The position numbers were made by a program, and so were the translations under genes. Below are positions 1-8,762 of a stretch of DNA of 64,000 bases, piece after piece. The first letter of the stretch is position 1. Every line of letters starts with the position of its first letter. Location of the stretch: contig NZ_MIES01000033.1 in NCBI RefSeq assembly GCF_003054965.1, positions 682,001-746,000 on the forward strand. Reading direction: 5' to 3'. The notes beneath the pieces are model-generated. The model saw only the letters and a list, made by a program, of their open reading frames with translations. It was not told the origin of the DNA and ran no database searches. Origin of the DNA: Saccharospirillum sp. MSK14-1 (GTDB taxonomy: Bacteria > Pseudomonadota > Gammaproteobacteria > Pseudomonadales > Natronospirillaceae).

Positions 1-815
1 CTGATGTTGATGCTATGGGAACTCTTAGATTATTAGAGGCAATTAGGTTTTTGGGGTTAGAGAAAAAAACACGATTTTATCAAGCATCAACATCTGAATT
101 ATACGGTTTAGTTCAAGAAATACCGCAATGTGAAACTACTCCATTTCACCCTCGGTCACCATATGCAGTTGCAAAGCTTTATGCGTATTGGATTACAGTT
201 AATTATAGGGAGGCATATGGTATTTATGCTTGTAATGGTATTTTATTCAATCATGAGTCCCCCCGTCGTGGTGAAACTTTTGTAACCCGTAAAATTACTA
301 GAGGTTTAGCTAATATAGCTCAAGGCTTAGAGACTTGTTTGTATATGGGTAATATGGATGCCTTGCGCGATTGGGGACATGCAAAAGATTATGTTCGCAT
401 GCAATGGATGATGCTACAGCAAGACCAACCGGAAGATTTCGTTATTGCTACCGGCTTACAATATTCAGTTCGACAATTTATTGAATGGTCAGCTGCTGAG
501 CTTGGTATAAGCCTTCGTTTTGAAGGGAAGGGGGATGAAGAGGTAGCAGTAGTTGATGCTATTGAAGGTGATAACGCTCCAGCATTGAAGGTGGGTGATA
601 CTATTGTAAAAGTAGATCCTAGGTACTTTAGACCAGCAGAAGTGGAAACTCTTTTAGGCGACCCTTCAAAGGCAAAGGATAAGCTTGGGTGGACACCAGA
701 AATTACTGCGCAGGAAATGTGTGTGGAGATGGTCGCAGTGGATTTAAAGGAAGCAAAACGTCATGCGCTTCTAAAAGATCATGGATTTGATGTTTCTTTT
801 TCAGTAGAGAATTGA
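1..815 (+). CDS. gmd: GDP-mannose 4,6-dehydratase, C-terminal part
   Basis: The enzyme converts GDP-D-mannose to GDP-4-keto-6-deoxy-D-mannose, the first step of GDP-L-fucose synthesis, in the cytoplasm. The reading frame is open from base 3 with no start, so the N-terminal NAD(P)-binding glycine motif lies outside the window. Visible are the SDR catalytic region (STSELYG, then YAVAK), the family segment [10 protein letters not shown] that contacts the GDP-sugar, and a normal C-terminal end. It is followed after 7 bases by fcl, the next enzyme of the pathway, so the two form an operon. The region is AT-rich compared with the housekeeping genes downstream. Confidence 0.95.
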   Translation, partial: DVDAMGTLRLLEAIRFLGLEKKTRFYQASTSELYGLVQEIPQCETTPFHPRSPYAVAKLYAYWITVNYREAYGIYACNGILFNHESPRRGETFVTRKITRGLANIAQGLETCLYMGNMDALRDWGHAKDYVRMQWMMLQQDQPEDFVIATGLQYSVRQFIEWSAAELGISLRFEGKGDEEVAVVDAIEGDNAPALKVGDTIVKVDPRYFRPAEVETLLGDPSKAKDKLGWTPEITAQEMCVEMVAVDLKEAKRHALLKDHGFDVSFSVEN

Positions 816-822
816 GACGGTT

Positions 823-1791
823 ATGAGTAAACAAAGAGTTTTCGTTGCTGGCCACAGTGGTATGGTGGGTTCTGCTTTGAGTCGTCGTTTGAAAGACTGC
901 GATAATTTTGAATTAGTGGTTCGGAATAGAAGTGAACTTAACTTACTGGACCAAGCGTCAGTAAGTCTTTTCTTTGAAGAAGAACGGATTGATCAAGTTT
1001 ACTTGGCTGCTGCTAAAGTGGGTGGTATTCACGCCAATAATAAGTATCCAGCGGAGTTCATATATGAAAACCTAATGATAGAAGCGAATATTATTCATTC
1101 GGCGCATATCTCAGGTATTCAAAAGCTTCTATTTCTTGGCTCATCCTGCATATATCCTAAGCTGGCCGAACAACCAATGTCGGAGGATGCTTTGCTTACA
1201 GGTCTTTTAGAACCAACTAACGAACCCTATGCAATTGCAAAGATAGCAGGAATAAAGCTTTGTGAAAGTTACAACAGGCAATATGGTCGTGATTACCGTA
1301 GTGTAATGCCCACCAATTTGTATGGCCCAAATGATAATTTTCATCCAGAACATTCACATGTTCTTCCAGCCCTCATAAGACGATTTCATGAGGCAACCCA
1401 AAATGGTGAAGCTAAAGTTGTTGTTTGGGGAAGTGGTAATCCCAAAAGAGAATTTCTCCATGTAGATGATATGGCGAGTGCAAGCATACATATCATGCAG
1501 CTTGATGAGCTGACATATAAAAGCAGTACCGAGCCTATGCTGTCACATATTAATGTTGGAACTGGAGTAGACTGTTCGATTCGCGAGTTGGCTGATATTG
1601 TGGCTTCAGTTGTTGGGTTTTCAGGCAAGATTGAGTTCGATGCTTCTAAGCCCGATGGGGCTCCAAGAAAATTAATGTCTGTATCTCGTCTAAGTAATTT
1701 GGGTTGGAATTACTCTATTTCGCTTAAGCAAGGTATTGAGAAAACATATCAGTGGTTCTTAGAAAATAATAAAGAGTATCGCTCTATTTAA
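823..1791 (+). CDS. fcl: GDP-L-fucose synthase
   Basis: This bifunctional epimerase/reductase turns GDP-4-keto-6-deoxymannose into GDP-L-fucose using NADPH. At 322 residues it has the usual length. It shows the Rossmann motif GHSGMVG (residues 10-16), the SSC segment (S107, C109), and the catalytic pair Y136/K140 in YAIAK, the same numbers as in the E. coli enzyme. It lies 7 bases downstream of gmd. Together with the phosphomannomutase at 23.6 kb it implies a fucose-type sugar or derivative in the surface glycan. The mannose-1-phosphate guanylyltransferase needed in between is not in the window. Confidence 0.95.
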   Translation: MSKQRVFVAGHSGMVGSALSRRLKDCDNFELVVRNRSELNLLDQASVSLFFEEERIDQVYLAAAKVGGIHANNKYPAEFIYENLMIEANIIHSAHISGIQKLLFLGSSCIYPKLAEQPMSEDALLTGLLEPTNEPYAIAKIAGIKLCESYNRQYGRDYRSVMPTNLYGPNDNFHPEHSHVLPALIRRFHEATQNGEAKVVVWGSGNPKREFLHVDDMASASIHIMQLDELTYKSSTEPMLSHINVGTGVDCSIRELADIVASVVGFSGKIEFDASKPDGAPRKLMSVSRLSNLGWNYSISLKQGIEKTYQWFLENNKEYRSI

Positions 1792-1806
1792 ATTTCGGAG
1801 TGCGGC

Positions 1807-2547
1807 GTGAAAATATCATTAATTACTGCCTGTTATAATAGTGAAGAAACAATTAGGCAGACACTCGAGTCTGTTAAACAACAATCCTACTCCAGCCTTG
1901 AGTACATAGTTATTGATGGCGGATCATCAGACGCAACTTTAGATATAGTGGAAGAGTATCGTGATACGATCTCTTTGTTAATATCAGAGCCTGATAAAGG
2001 TATATATGATGCATTAAATAAAGGTATTTCTGCGGCGAATGGGGATGTGATTGGCTTTTTGCATTCAGACGATACATTTTCTCGGCATGATTCATTAAGT
2101 ATTGTGGCTGCAGGTATAGAGAGTTTTGACGCTGTATATGGTGATTTAAATTTTGTTTCTGCAGCGGCGGGGGGGGATAGAATTGTTAGGAAGTGGAGGT
2201 CAACTGATTTTCGAACGGAGCTCCTTGGAAGGGGGTGGATGCCAGCTCATCCAACCTTTTATTTACGGAAAAACATTTACCAGAAGTATGGTGTTTTTGA
2301 CTTGAATTATAAGATATCTGCTGATTATGAAAGTATTTTACGTTATTTTTCGATACCCGGCTTTTCATGTAAGTACATACCCGAAGTATTAGTTAATATG
2401 AGAGTGGGTGGTGCTAGTAACAACAGTATTCGTAATTCGCTTAAAAAGCTTCCTGAAGATTATCGTGCTCTAAGGAAAAACAAAATCTCACATCCAGTTT
2501 ATGCAATACTGATGAAAAAGCTCTCTAAAATTCATCAATATTTTTAA
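1807..2547 (+). CDS. glycosyltransferase family 2
   Basis: This is a GT-A fold glycosyltransferase of about 246 residues that probably adds one sugar to the O-antigen or capsule repeat on the cytoplasmic face of the inner membrane. The N-terminus (ITACYNSEETIRQTLESV) is the classic GT2 nucleotide-binding strand. IDGGSSDATLDI and the HSDD motif, which is the DXD-like metal site, follow. I see no membrane segment. The start is GTG at 1807, 16 bases after fcl, with CGGAG just upstream. Sugar specificity cannot be read; given the neighbours, fucose is possible but unproven. The stop codon abuts the stop of the convergent gene at 2548. Confidence 0.85.
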   Translation: MKISLITACYNSEETIRQTLESVKQQSYSSLEYIVIDGGSSDATLDIVEEYRDTISLLISEPDKGIYDALNKGISAANGDVIGFLHSDDTFSRHDSLSIVAAGIESFDAVYGDLNFVSAAAGGDRIVRKWRSTDFRTELLGRGWMPAHPTFYLRKNIYQKYGVFDLNYKISADYESILRYFSIPGFSCKYIPEVLVNMRVGGASNNSIRNSLKKLPEDYRALRKNKISHPVYAILMKKLSKIHQYF

Positions 2548-3846
2548 TTACCTGGCGCCAAAACCAGTAATGACGGTTCTGAAAGTGTCAATTACGATTT
2601 GTATATCAAGCCATAGTGAGTAGTTTTTAATGTAATAAAAATCGTGTTCGATCTTCTCTTGAGTATCGTCAGTGCTAGCTGCATATCCATGCCTTACCTG
2701 AGCCCAGCCTGTGATGCCCGGTTTGACTACATGTCGATACGTATAAAATGGAATACTCTTCTCGAATTCATTTACAAAAGTTTGTTGCTCGGGTCTTGGG
2801 CCTATAAGGCTCATTTCACCCTTAAGAATGTTCCAGAATTGAGGCAGTTCATCGATTCTTAGTTTGCGTATTACAGCTCCGATGCGTGTGACTCTCATGT
2901 CACTTTCCTGAGCAAACTGTGCTCCGTTTTTTTCTGAGTCTTTAACCATACTGCGCAGTTTATAGATTCGAAACGGTTTGCCACCTTGGCCAACGCGTTC
3001 TTGTGAAAACAGCGCAGATCCTGGAGATTCAAGCCGGATCGCCGCCGCCGTAATTGTTACGATGGGAATAACAATAGGCGCTGCAATGATTACTGCGGCA
3101 ATATCGATTAACCGTTTTAAGTTTTCATAATAGGGTGACGGCGTCAGCATGCCGTATTGGTTTTCCGAAAGATGATCGAGCTTTACTTTGCCGGTTAATG
3201 ACTCCAGTACTTGCTTATGATGGTAAACAGGAATTCTAGCCAGGGTGCACTGTGCTAAGAATTGCTGCCATTCATCGGATAAGTCTGCTTGCAGATCGGC
3301 AACAATGCCGTTGTAACGCGTATCTCCCAGTGAAGGGGCTTCAAGTTGGTGGATACTAGCGCTAGGCAGTGCGGTCAGTTCTTTTGTCTGCCCGAAAGGC
3401 ACGACGGCAAGTTTCGGTTTTGCGAAACGTATCGCGAAGCGTTGACCAATCAAGCACAGGAGTAGAAGCAGTGTGCCGCTGGTTAAAAGCAGAGATCGGG
3501 CATACTCGATTCTGGCGATAACGAGAATGGCAAACAGCAATGCGTAGAAGCTGAACAGAGTCGGTAGGATGTAGGCAGCTGAAAGGGTGCCTGGGTATCG
3601 AAAGATTTTTCTCAACGTAACGATGCTTGACACAAAAACAATGGTGACGCCGATGATGGAGTTTCGTTCGGTCAGGCTGAGGGAGCCCCAGTTAAAAGTG
3701 TCCCAGAGCCAAAGTGTCGGTAGGTATACAACGGCAATCCATCCTGCGATTAACTGAAAAAATACACTGAGTACGGTTTGCTCATACCAACGAGAGTGAC
3801 GCTTGTTTTGCTCGGTTACCATCTTGTCTGCCTTGCCTGATTCCAT
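2548..3846 (-). CDS. polyprenyl-phosphate sugar-1-phosphate transferase
   Basis: This 432-residue membrane enzyme starts a glycan repeat by moving a sugar-1-phosphate from a UDP-sugar to undecaprenyl phosphate (WcaJ/WbaP type). The N-terminal half has four hydrophobic segments and a middle cytoplasmic domain. The C-terminal catalytic domain begins with a hydrophobic stretch near residue 235 and contains RVGQGGKPFRIYKLRSM, RIDELPQFWNILKGEMSLIGPRPE and KPGITGWAQV, all diagnostic of the bacterial sugar transferase family. The gene converges on the GT2 gene with no space between the stop codons. Which sugar it uses cannot be decided. It is the only priming transferase in the window. Confidence 0.9.
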   Translation of the reverse strand: MESGKADKMVTEQNKRHSRWYEQTVLSVFFQLIAGWIAVVYLPTLWLWDTFNWGSLSLTERNSIIGVTIVFVSSIVTLRKIFRYPGTLSAAYILPTLFSFYALLFAILVIARIEYARSLLLTSGTLLLLLCLIGQRFAIRFAKPKLAVVPFGQTKELTALPSASIHQLEAPSLGDTRYNGIVADLQADLSDEWQQFLAQCTLARIPVYHHKQVLESLTGKVKLDHLSENQYGMLTPSPYYENLKRLIDIAAVIIAAPIVIPIVTITAAAIRLESPGSALFSQERVGQGGKPFRIYKLRSMVKDSEKNGAQFAQESDMRVTRIGAVIRKLRIDELPQFWNILKGEMSLIGPRPEQQTFVNEFEKSIPFYTYRHVVKPGITGWAQVRHGYAASTDDTQEKIEHDFYYIKNYSLWLDIQIVIDTFRTVITGFGAR

Positions 3847-4269
3847 TCGCTTTGGAACTGTTTATTAGGTGCTCTAATGCTTAATTGTAGTCTTGTCAGA
3901 TTCTCAGTGCTGATAATTCGGTCGCGTTCTGTCAGCTACCGTCTGGTGAGAGGGCTTTCAAAGCCAATGAAGCAGGTTAGATTCTGCGGCTTGTGTAACT
4001 TAAGGTAAAGTAGCACTTGTATAATCAAGACAGAAATGACTTAGGCATTGCCTTCCGTTTGGTGTGAGCTGTTGTTGGCTATTGGCATGTGGATCCGCAG
4101 TGATAGTTGAAGTGTGGCTAGGCACAGGTTTTTTGCCCAGTGAGACCCGCTGAGTTAGGCCTAAGCCCAGGTTGCGCCGGTGGGTGGCGTTCCATAGAAT
4201 TCCTCGCCTTGCGGTCAATCTGCACAATGGCAGTATGGCTTGCCTCAGTTATTTACAGGAGTCGACAGT
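3847..4269. other. intergenic region between divergent genes
   Basis: These 423 bases separate the sugar transferase (leftward) from the glutamine-kinase-like gene (rightward). No convincing gene is present; a 75-codon leftward frame at 4000-4227 has no family features. A perfect TATAAT at 4020-4025 could be a rightward -10 box, but no good -35 lies at the right distance. An AGGAG at 4257-4261 is the ribosome binding site for the rightward gene. Confidence 0.6.
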
Positions 4270-7200
4270 TTGAGTCAGTGTTCCCTCTACATATTGGGTG
4301 CAGGTAAGCCGTTTCAGGGTGAGACCCACAGCGTTTTGCGCAGTGCGACAGGTCATAATCGAGTTTTGGATTGGTTGCTGCGGGCAACGGCCTCGGTTAA
4401 CCCTGAAGTCACCTTTATCGCTGGCTATCAAAAAGATCAGATTGCGGCTCAGTTTCCCCAGTTAAGCTATATCGGCAGCCCGGATTGGGAAAACAGTGGG
4501 GCGGCTGCTTCGTTGTTGTGTGCCGATCTGACCAAGCCTCAGGACTACCTGGTTTCCTATGCTGATGTTTTGTTTCGTGAGTCGGCGGTGAAGTCGCTGA
4601 TGTCGGCCAGTGGCGATGTTGCCATTTTGGTGGATTCACACTGGCGGCGGCGATTTGAGAACCGCTCTCAGACGGACTTGGAACGGTGTGAGAAGGTTAA
4701 CCTGCATCAGGGGAAGGTGACCCGGCTAGGGCGCGATATTGACGCTGAGTTAGCCGATGCTGAGTTTGCCGGCCTGGTCCGTTTAACACCAAAAGCCGCT
4801 CAATTCCTGGCAGAACACAACCATTTCATTCCAGAAGCCATTCGTTCGGGCAACCTGCCTCAGTTGCTGGAATACATGCGTATTCGTGGCTTCACCCTCT
4901 CTGCGGTCGATGTAGAAGGTGACTGGGCTGAACTCAATGAACCGGAAGATTTAACGCACTTTATTCTTGGCACTAAAGCTCAGACGCTGCATCGCTTGCA
5001 GCGTTTGGTCAAAAAAAGCCGCATCGAAGATCAGATCAGCTTTACCGTGGCGCAATGGCAAGACAGTGCCGAGGCAATCCTGGCGGATGTGGCCCATTCG
5101 TTCGGCGGTCAAAAATTGGTGGTGCGCAGCAGTGCGCTTTCTGAAGATGGCTTTGCGTCGGCTAATGCAGGTGCTTACGACAGCGTGCTGAATGTCGATG
5201 GCGCCGATCCAGCGGCGGTCACCGCTGCGATTGTGCAGGTTGTAAACTCTTACCCCGATGCAAACCCCGCGAACCAGGTGCTGGTTCAGCCAATGGTGCA
5301 GGGTGTTGTGGCCAGCGGCGTTGCCTTTACCCGAACCCTGGCTCAAGGCGCGCCCTATTACGTCATTAATTACGATGATGTCACGCGCAGTACCGAATCA
5401 ATTACCAGCGGCTCCAGTGCGGAGCATAAGACGGCTTTGGTGTATCGCGGCGAGGCGCCAAAGTTAGACGCTCTGGCGGTCCCTTTGCGCGGCTTGATGC
5501 CAGCCTTGCTGGAAATTGAACAGCTGCTGGATTTTGACTCTCTGGATATTGAGTTCGCCATCAGTGAGTCTAGCCAGGTTCACATTCTTCAGGTGCGGCC
5601 AATTGCCGTTCAGCACGATGTTTATGACGCGTCAGCGGTGTCTGCAGCAATAGCCGCCGCGCGCGAACAGTTCCAGCAAAACCAAGAGCCGGGCCCCTTT
5701 GTTGTTGGAAGCAGGGCCATGTTCGGTGTGATGCCAGACTGGAACCCGGCAGAGATCATTGGTACGCGCCCGGGGGCCTTGGCGACATCCTTATACCGTT
5801 ATCTCATTATGGACGATGTCTGGGCGACGCAGCGTGCCGAATACGGTTATCGCGATGTGCGTCCACAGCCTCTGCTGCACGAGTTTGCCGGCCATCCTTA
5901 TGTCGATATTCGTGCCAGCTTTAACTCCTTGGTGCCGGCGCAATTGGACGATGAATTGGCTGGCCGCTTGGTCGATTTTTATCAGGCCTGGCTGGAGCAA
6001 CACCCTCAGCTGCATGACAAAGTTGAGTTCGATGTCGTCCCAACCTGTTACAGCCTGAATTTTGATCATTGGCGTCAGCGCTTATTAACCGAGGGCGGTT
6101 TTAGTGATGATGATATTGCTCAGTTGGAGCAAGGCCTGCGTCAGGTTACACAGCATGCGTTAGCGCGCACCGATGGCGACTGGATTGCCGTGCGTCAACT
6201 CGAACAACGCTTTGAGCAAATCTCTTCCACGACTACGCCGCCTTTGCAGCGTGCCTGGCTGTTGTTAGAAGAAGCCCATCGTCATGGCACCTTGGTCTTT
6301 GCACACCTCGCCCGCAGTGCTTTCGTCGCCATGACTCTGCTGCGTTCGGCTAAGTCAGAAGGCGTGCTGTCTGAAGAGGCTTACAATGCTTTTATGGAGT
6401 CTATTGAAACGGTTTCGCATCGTTTTGCCAGTGACGCAGCATCGGTGGCTGGTGGTTCAAAAAGCTGGGAAAGCTTTGTAGCCGACTACGGGCATTTGCG
6501 GCCTGGTACCTATGACATTACGTCGAAAAGCTATGCGGAAGATCCTGAGCACTATCTGGCACCGACGGTAGAGCAGGCCCGCTTACACCCGGCGACGTCG
6601 GAAGCCGCATCACCAACGGCTTGGTTGGCCGAGCAATCTAAGATGGTTGCTGCTTTAGCGGAGCATGGCATTAACACAACCGCCTCCGCCTTGGACGCCT
6701 TTTTGCGCCAGGCCATCGAGGGTCGCGAGTACGCCAAGTTCGTCTTTACTCGCCATTTATCGGCGGCCTTGGATGCATTGGTGGCTTATGGCGCGGAACA
6801 CGACATCGACCGTGATCAGTTGGCGCTGATTCCGTTGTCGGTATTTCGCATTCTTGCGAATCAACCCGAAGCCTACGATGCCCAGCGTTGGTTGCAGGCC
6901 GCCGCAGAGGAAGGCCGTGCGTCTGTAGCGGTCGCGCAGCGTGTCGAGTTGCCTTCACTCTTGTGCCAGTCGTTGGATTTTACTCAATTCGAATACAGCT
7001 CTAATCAGCCAAACTTTGTGGGCTCAGGCAAGGTCGTTGCCGACTGTGTCGATCTGGAACAGTTTAAAGGCGATGAAAGCCTGGAACTGGAAGGGAAAAT
7101 TGCGCTGATTCCACAAGCAGATCCCGGTTACGATTGGTTATTTGGTCGAGGTATTGCCGGCTTAATCACCCTCTATGGGGGCGCTAACTCCCATATGGCT

Positions 7201-7326
7201 ATTCGTGCTGCCGAGTTTGGTTTGCCGGCCGCGATTGGCGTGGGTGAGTCTCGATACGCCAGTTGGTCCCGGGCCCAGGTGCTGGAGCTGGATGCTGGCA
7301 ATCACCGTGTTCAGGTGATTCGCTGA
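4270..7326 (+). CDS. L-glutamine kinase-like PEP-synthase family protein with N-terminal nucleotidyltransferase-like domain
   Basis: From the start chosen here it has about 1018 residues. Residues 1-235 resemble a sugar-nucleotide transferase (LGAGKPFQG, VSYADVLF), but the canonical G-x-G-T-R-L signature is degenerate. Residues 265-450 are a PPDK/PEP-synthase ATP-grasp domain (VRSSALSED, VLVQPMV, DIEFAI, LQVRPI). The C-terminus is the swivelling phosphohistidine domain with GGANSHMAIRAAE; the His codon is at 7192-7194. This matches C. jejuni Cj1418, which phosphorylates the amide of L-glutamine. The two next genes match its pathway partners, which is the main reason for this call over a generic PEP-utilising enzyme. 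TTG at 4270 is chosen because AGGAG sits 8 bases upstream; TTG at 4240 is the alternative. Confidence 0.8.
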   Translation: MSQCSLYILGAGKPFQGETHSVLRSATGHNRVLDWLLRATASVNPEVTFIAGYQKDQIAAQFPQLSYIGSPDWENSGAAASLLCADLTKPQDYLVSYADVLFRESAVKSLMSASGDVAILVDSHWRRRFENRSQTDLERCEKVNLHQGKVTRLGRDIDAELADAEFAGLVRLTPKAAQFLAEHNHFIPEAIRSGNLPQLLEYMRIRGFTLSAVDVEGDWAELNEPEDLTHFILGTKAQTLHRLQRLVKKSRIEDQISFTVAQWQDSAEAILADVAHSFGGQKLVVRSSALSEDGFASANAGAYDSVLNVDGADPAAVTAAIVQVVNSYPDANPANQVLVQPMVQGVVASGVAFTRTLAQGAPYYVINYDDVTRSTESITSGSSAEHKTALVYRGEAPKLDALAVPLRGLMPALLEIEQLLDFDSLDIEFAISESSQVHILQVRPIAVQHDVYDASAVSAAIAAAREQFQQNQEPGPFVVGSRAMFGVMPDWNPAEIIGTRPGALATSLYRYLIMDDVWATQRAEYGYRDVRPQPLLHEFAGHPYVDIRASFNSLVPAQLDDELAGRLVDFYQAWLEQHPQLHDKVEFDVVPTCYSLNFDHWRQRLLTEGGFSDDDIAQLEQGLRQVTQHALARTDGDWIAVRQLEQRFEQISSTTTPPLQRAWLLLEEAHRHGTLVFAHLARSAFVAMTLLRSAKSEGVLSEEAYNAFMESIETVSHRFASDAASVAGGSKSWESFVADYGHLRPGTYDITSKSYAEDPEHYLAPTVEQARLHPATSEAASPTAWLAEQSKMVAALAEHGINTTASALDAFLRQAIEGREYAKFVFTRHLSAALDALVAYGAEHDIDRDQLALIPLSVFRILANQPEAYDAQRWLQAAAEEGRASVAVAQRVELPSLLCQSLDFTQFEYSSNQPNFVGSGKVVADCVDLEQFKGDESLELEGKIALIPQADPGYDWLFGRGIAGLITLYGGANSHMAIRAAEFGLPAAIGVGESRYASWSRAQVLELDAGNHRVQVIR

Positions 7327-7964
7327 TGCGCTTGGCGATCAGTCAGCGAGTGGATGTCGTTGCCTCTTATGGTGAACGGCGAGACGCTCTGGATCAGGCT
7401 TGGCACTCGTTGCTAGACCAGGTCGGGGCGATCGCTCTGCCGGTACCGAATAAACCGTCGTTGGTCTCGTCTTGGTTGGCGCAAGTGCAACCGGAAGGGG
7501 TGGTGTTGACCGGTGGCAATGATTTAGCTCAGTTACCTGACGCCTCAAACCCAGCACCAGAACGCGATGCGACCGAGCAAGCTTTACTGGCCCATGCTCA
7601 AATTAATCGTTTGCCGGTTTTGGCGGTCTGTCGCGGCGCGCAGATGATGAATGTCTTTCTGGGAGGGCAGCTATCCGCGGTAGACGGTCATGTGGCTCGA
7701 CGCCATCCACTGCATGTGACTGACGCCTTACCAGCGCTAGCCGGCTTGACTGAGGTCAACAGTTTCCACGCCTGGGGGCTGACGTCTGCTGAGCTGAACA
7801 CAGAATGCCGAACAGCCGCCACGGCTGGAGATGGCACGGTTGAAGCTTTTGTTCACACCGAACTACCCTGGGTTGGCCTGCTCTGGCATCCAGAGCGTGA
7901 ATCGGCACCTTATATTTCGCAGGACCTAGCGGTTCTGCGCCATCTGTTTGGAAACTCGCTATGA
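7326..7964 (+). CDS. class I glutamine amidotransferase-like hydrolase, probable gamma-glutamyl-CDP-amidate hydrolase
   Basis: This 212-residue peptidase C26/GATase1 protein shows VLTGGNDL, the nucleophile elbow VCRGAQMMN with the catalytic Cys, and LLWHPERE carrying the His and Glu of the triad. Generic annotation would be gamma-glutamyl-gamma-aminobutyrate hydrolase. The context argues for the Cj1417 role: removing glutamate from gamma-glutamyl-CDP-amidate to leave cytidine diphosphoramidate. ATG at 7326 overlaps the stop of the upstream gene (TGATG), and its own stop overlaps the next start (ATGA), so the three are translationally coupled. A longer frame opening at 7263 is rejected, because it runs in the upstream gene's coding sequence and has no homology. 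Confidence 0.8.
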   Translation: MRLAISQRVDVVASYGERRDALDQAWHSLLDQVGAIALPVPNKPSLVSSWLAQVQPEGVVLTGGNDLAQLPDASNPAPERDATEQALLAHAQINRLPVLAVCRGAQMMNVFLGGQLSAVDGHVARRHPLHVTDALPALAGLTEVNSFHAWGLTSAELNTECRTAATAGDGTVEAFVHTELPWVGLLWHPERESAPYISQDLAVLRHLFGNSL

Positions 7965-8749
7965 AAACCATCATCCTCGCCGCCGGGCAGGGCACACGTC
8001 TGCGCCCTTATACCAATGACAAACCCAAGTGCATGGTTAGCCTGTCCGGGCAGCCACTGCTTCATCATCAATTGGATGCCATGGCGGCCTGTGGCGTACG
8101 TGAGGGTATTACCCTGGTAGGCGGTTATCTCAGCGAGGAGTTGGATGCTCGAGGTGCGCAGATCGTCATCAACCCACGTTATGCCGAAACCAACATGGTG
8201 CAGACGTTGTTTTGCGCTCGTCAGGCAATGGAACCCGGTCAGGATTTATTGATCAGCTATGGCGACATCGTCTACGAACCGAAAGTGCTGCAAGCGGTAC
8301 TCGACTGTGATGCGCCTGTAGCGTTAGCGGCCGATTTAGAATGGCAGCGACTCTGGAAATTGCGCATGGACGAGCCTTTGGATGATGCGGAAACCTTCAT
8401 CATGGACGATCAGCAGCATGTATTATCGTTGGGCAAGAAACCGAAGTCGTATGATCAGGTGCAAGCTCAATATATGGGGTTGTTCCGAATTCGCGCTGAC
8501 TATGTCGAGCGCATGATGGCCGCTTTTGATGCGCTCGATCCAAATGCCATCTATGACGGCAAAGACCTCGACAACATGTATATGACCAGCTTTGTGCAGC
8601 ATTTAATTGATCTGGGTTGGCCAGTGAAGGCATGCCTGGTTGAAAATGGCTGGCTCGAAGTCGACACCGCCAGCGAACTTGAGGCCTATGAATCGATGGC
8701 CACTGATGGCTCTTTGGATCAATACTGCCGGCTGAGCAAGAGCGTATAA
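7961..8749 (+). CDS. nucleotidyltransferase, probable CTP:phosphoglutamine cytidylyltransferase
   Basis: This 262-residue cytoplasmic nucleotidyltransferase has an intact signature (ILAAGQGTRLRPYTNDKPK at residues 5-23), the metal site SYGD, and a C-terminal ENGWLEVDT motif. Members of this group are often labelled phosphocholine cytidylyltransferase. Next to a glutamine-kinase-like and a gamma-glutamyl-CDP-amidate-hydrolase-like gene, the best match is Cj1416, which joins CTP and phosphoglutamine to give gamma-glutamyl-CDP-amidate. It overlaps the preceding gene by 4 bases. No choline kinase or choline transporter is visible nearby, which weakens the phosphocholine alternative. Confidence 0.8.
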   Translation: MKTIILAAGQGTRLRPYTNDKPKCMVSLSGQPLLHHQLDAMAACGVREGITLVGGYLSEELDARGAQIVINPRYAETNMVQTLFCARQAMEPGQDLLISYGDIVYEPKVLQAVLDCDAPVALAADLEWQRLWKLRMDEPLDDAETFIMDDQQHVLSLGKKPKSYDQVQAQYMGLFRIRADYVERMMAAFDALDPNAIYDGKDLDNMYMTSFVQHLIDLGWPVKACLVENGWLEVDTASELEAYESMATDGSLDQYCRLSKSV

Positions 8750-8762
8750 CGGGGAATATTTG

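Noticed and set aside
3933-3943. ops-like GACGGTAGCTG on the minus strand upstream of the sugar transferase
   Set aside because: It matches only seven of eight bases of the GGCGGTAG core; such matches are common by chance in 64 kb, and no JUMPstart context is visible.
4020-4025. Perfect TATAAT as a promoter for the glutamine-kinase-like gene
   Set aside because: No acceptable -35 hexamer at 16-18 bases, and no TG extension. Left as a note in the spacer entry only.
4000-4227. Leftward 75-residue open frame in the 3847-4269 spacer
   Set aside because: No ribosome site, family match or composition of a gene.
7961-8749. Phosphocholine cytidylyltransferase
   Set aside because: Possible on fold alone, but no choline kinase or transporter is adjacent, while the other cassette genes fit the phosphoramidate pathway.
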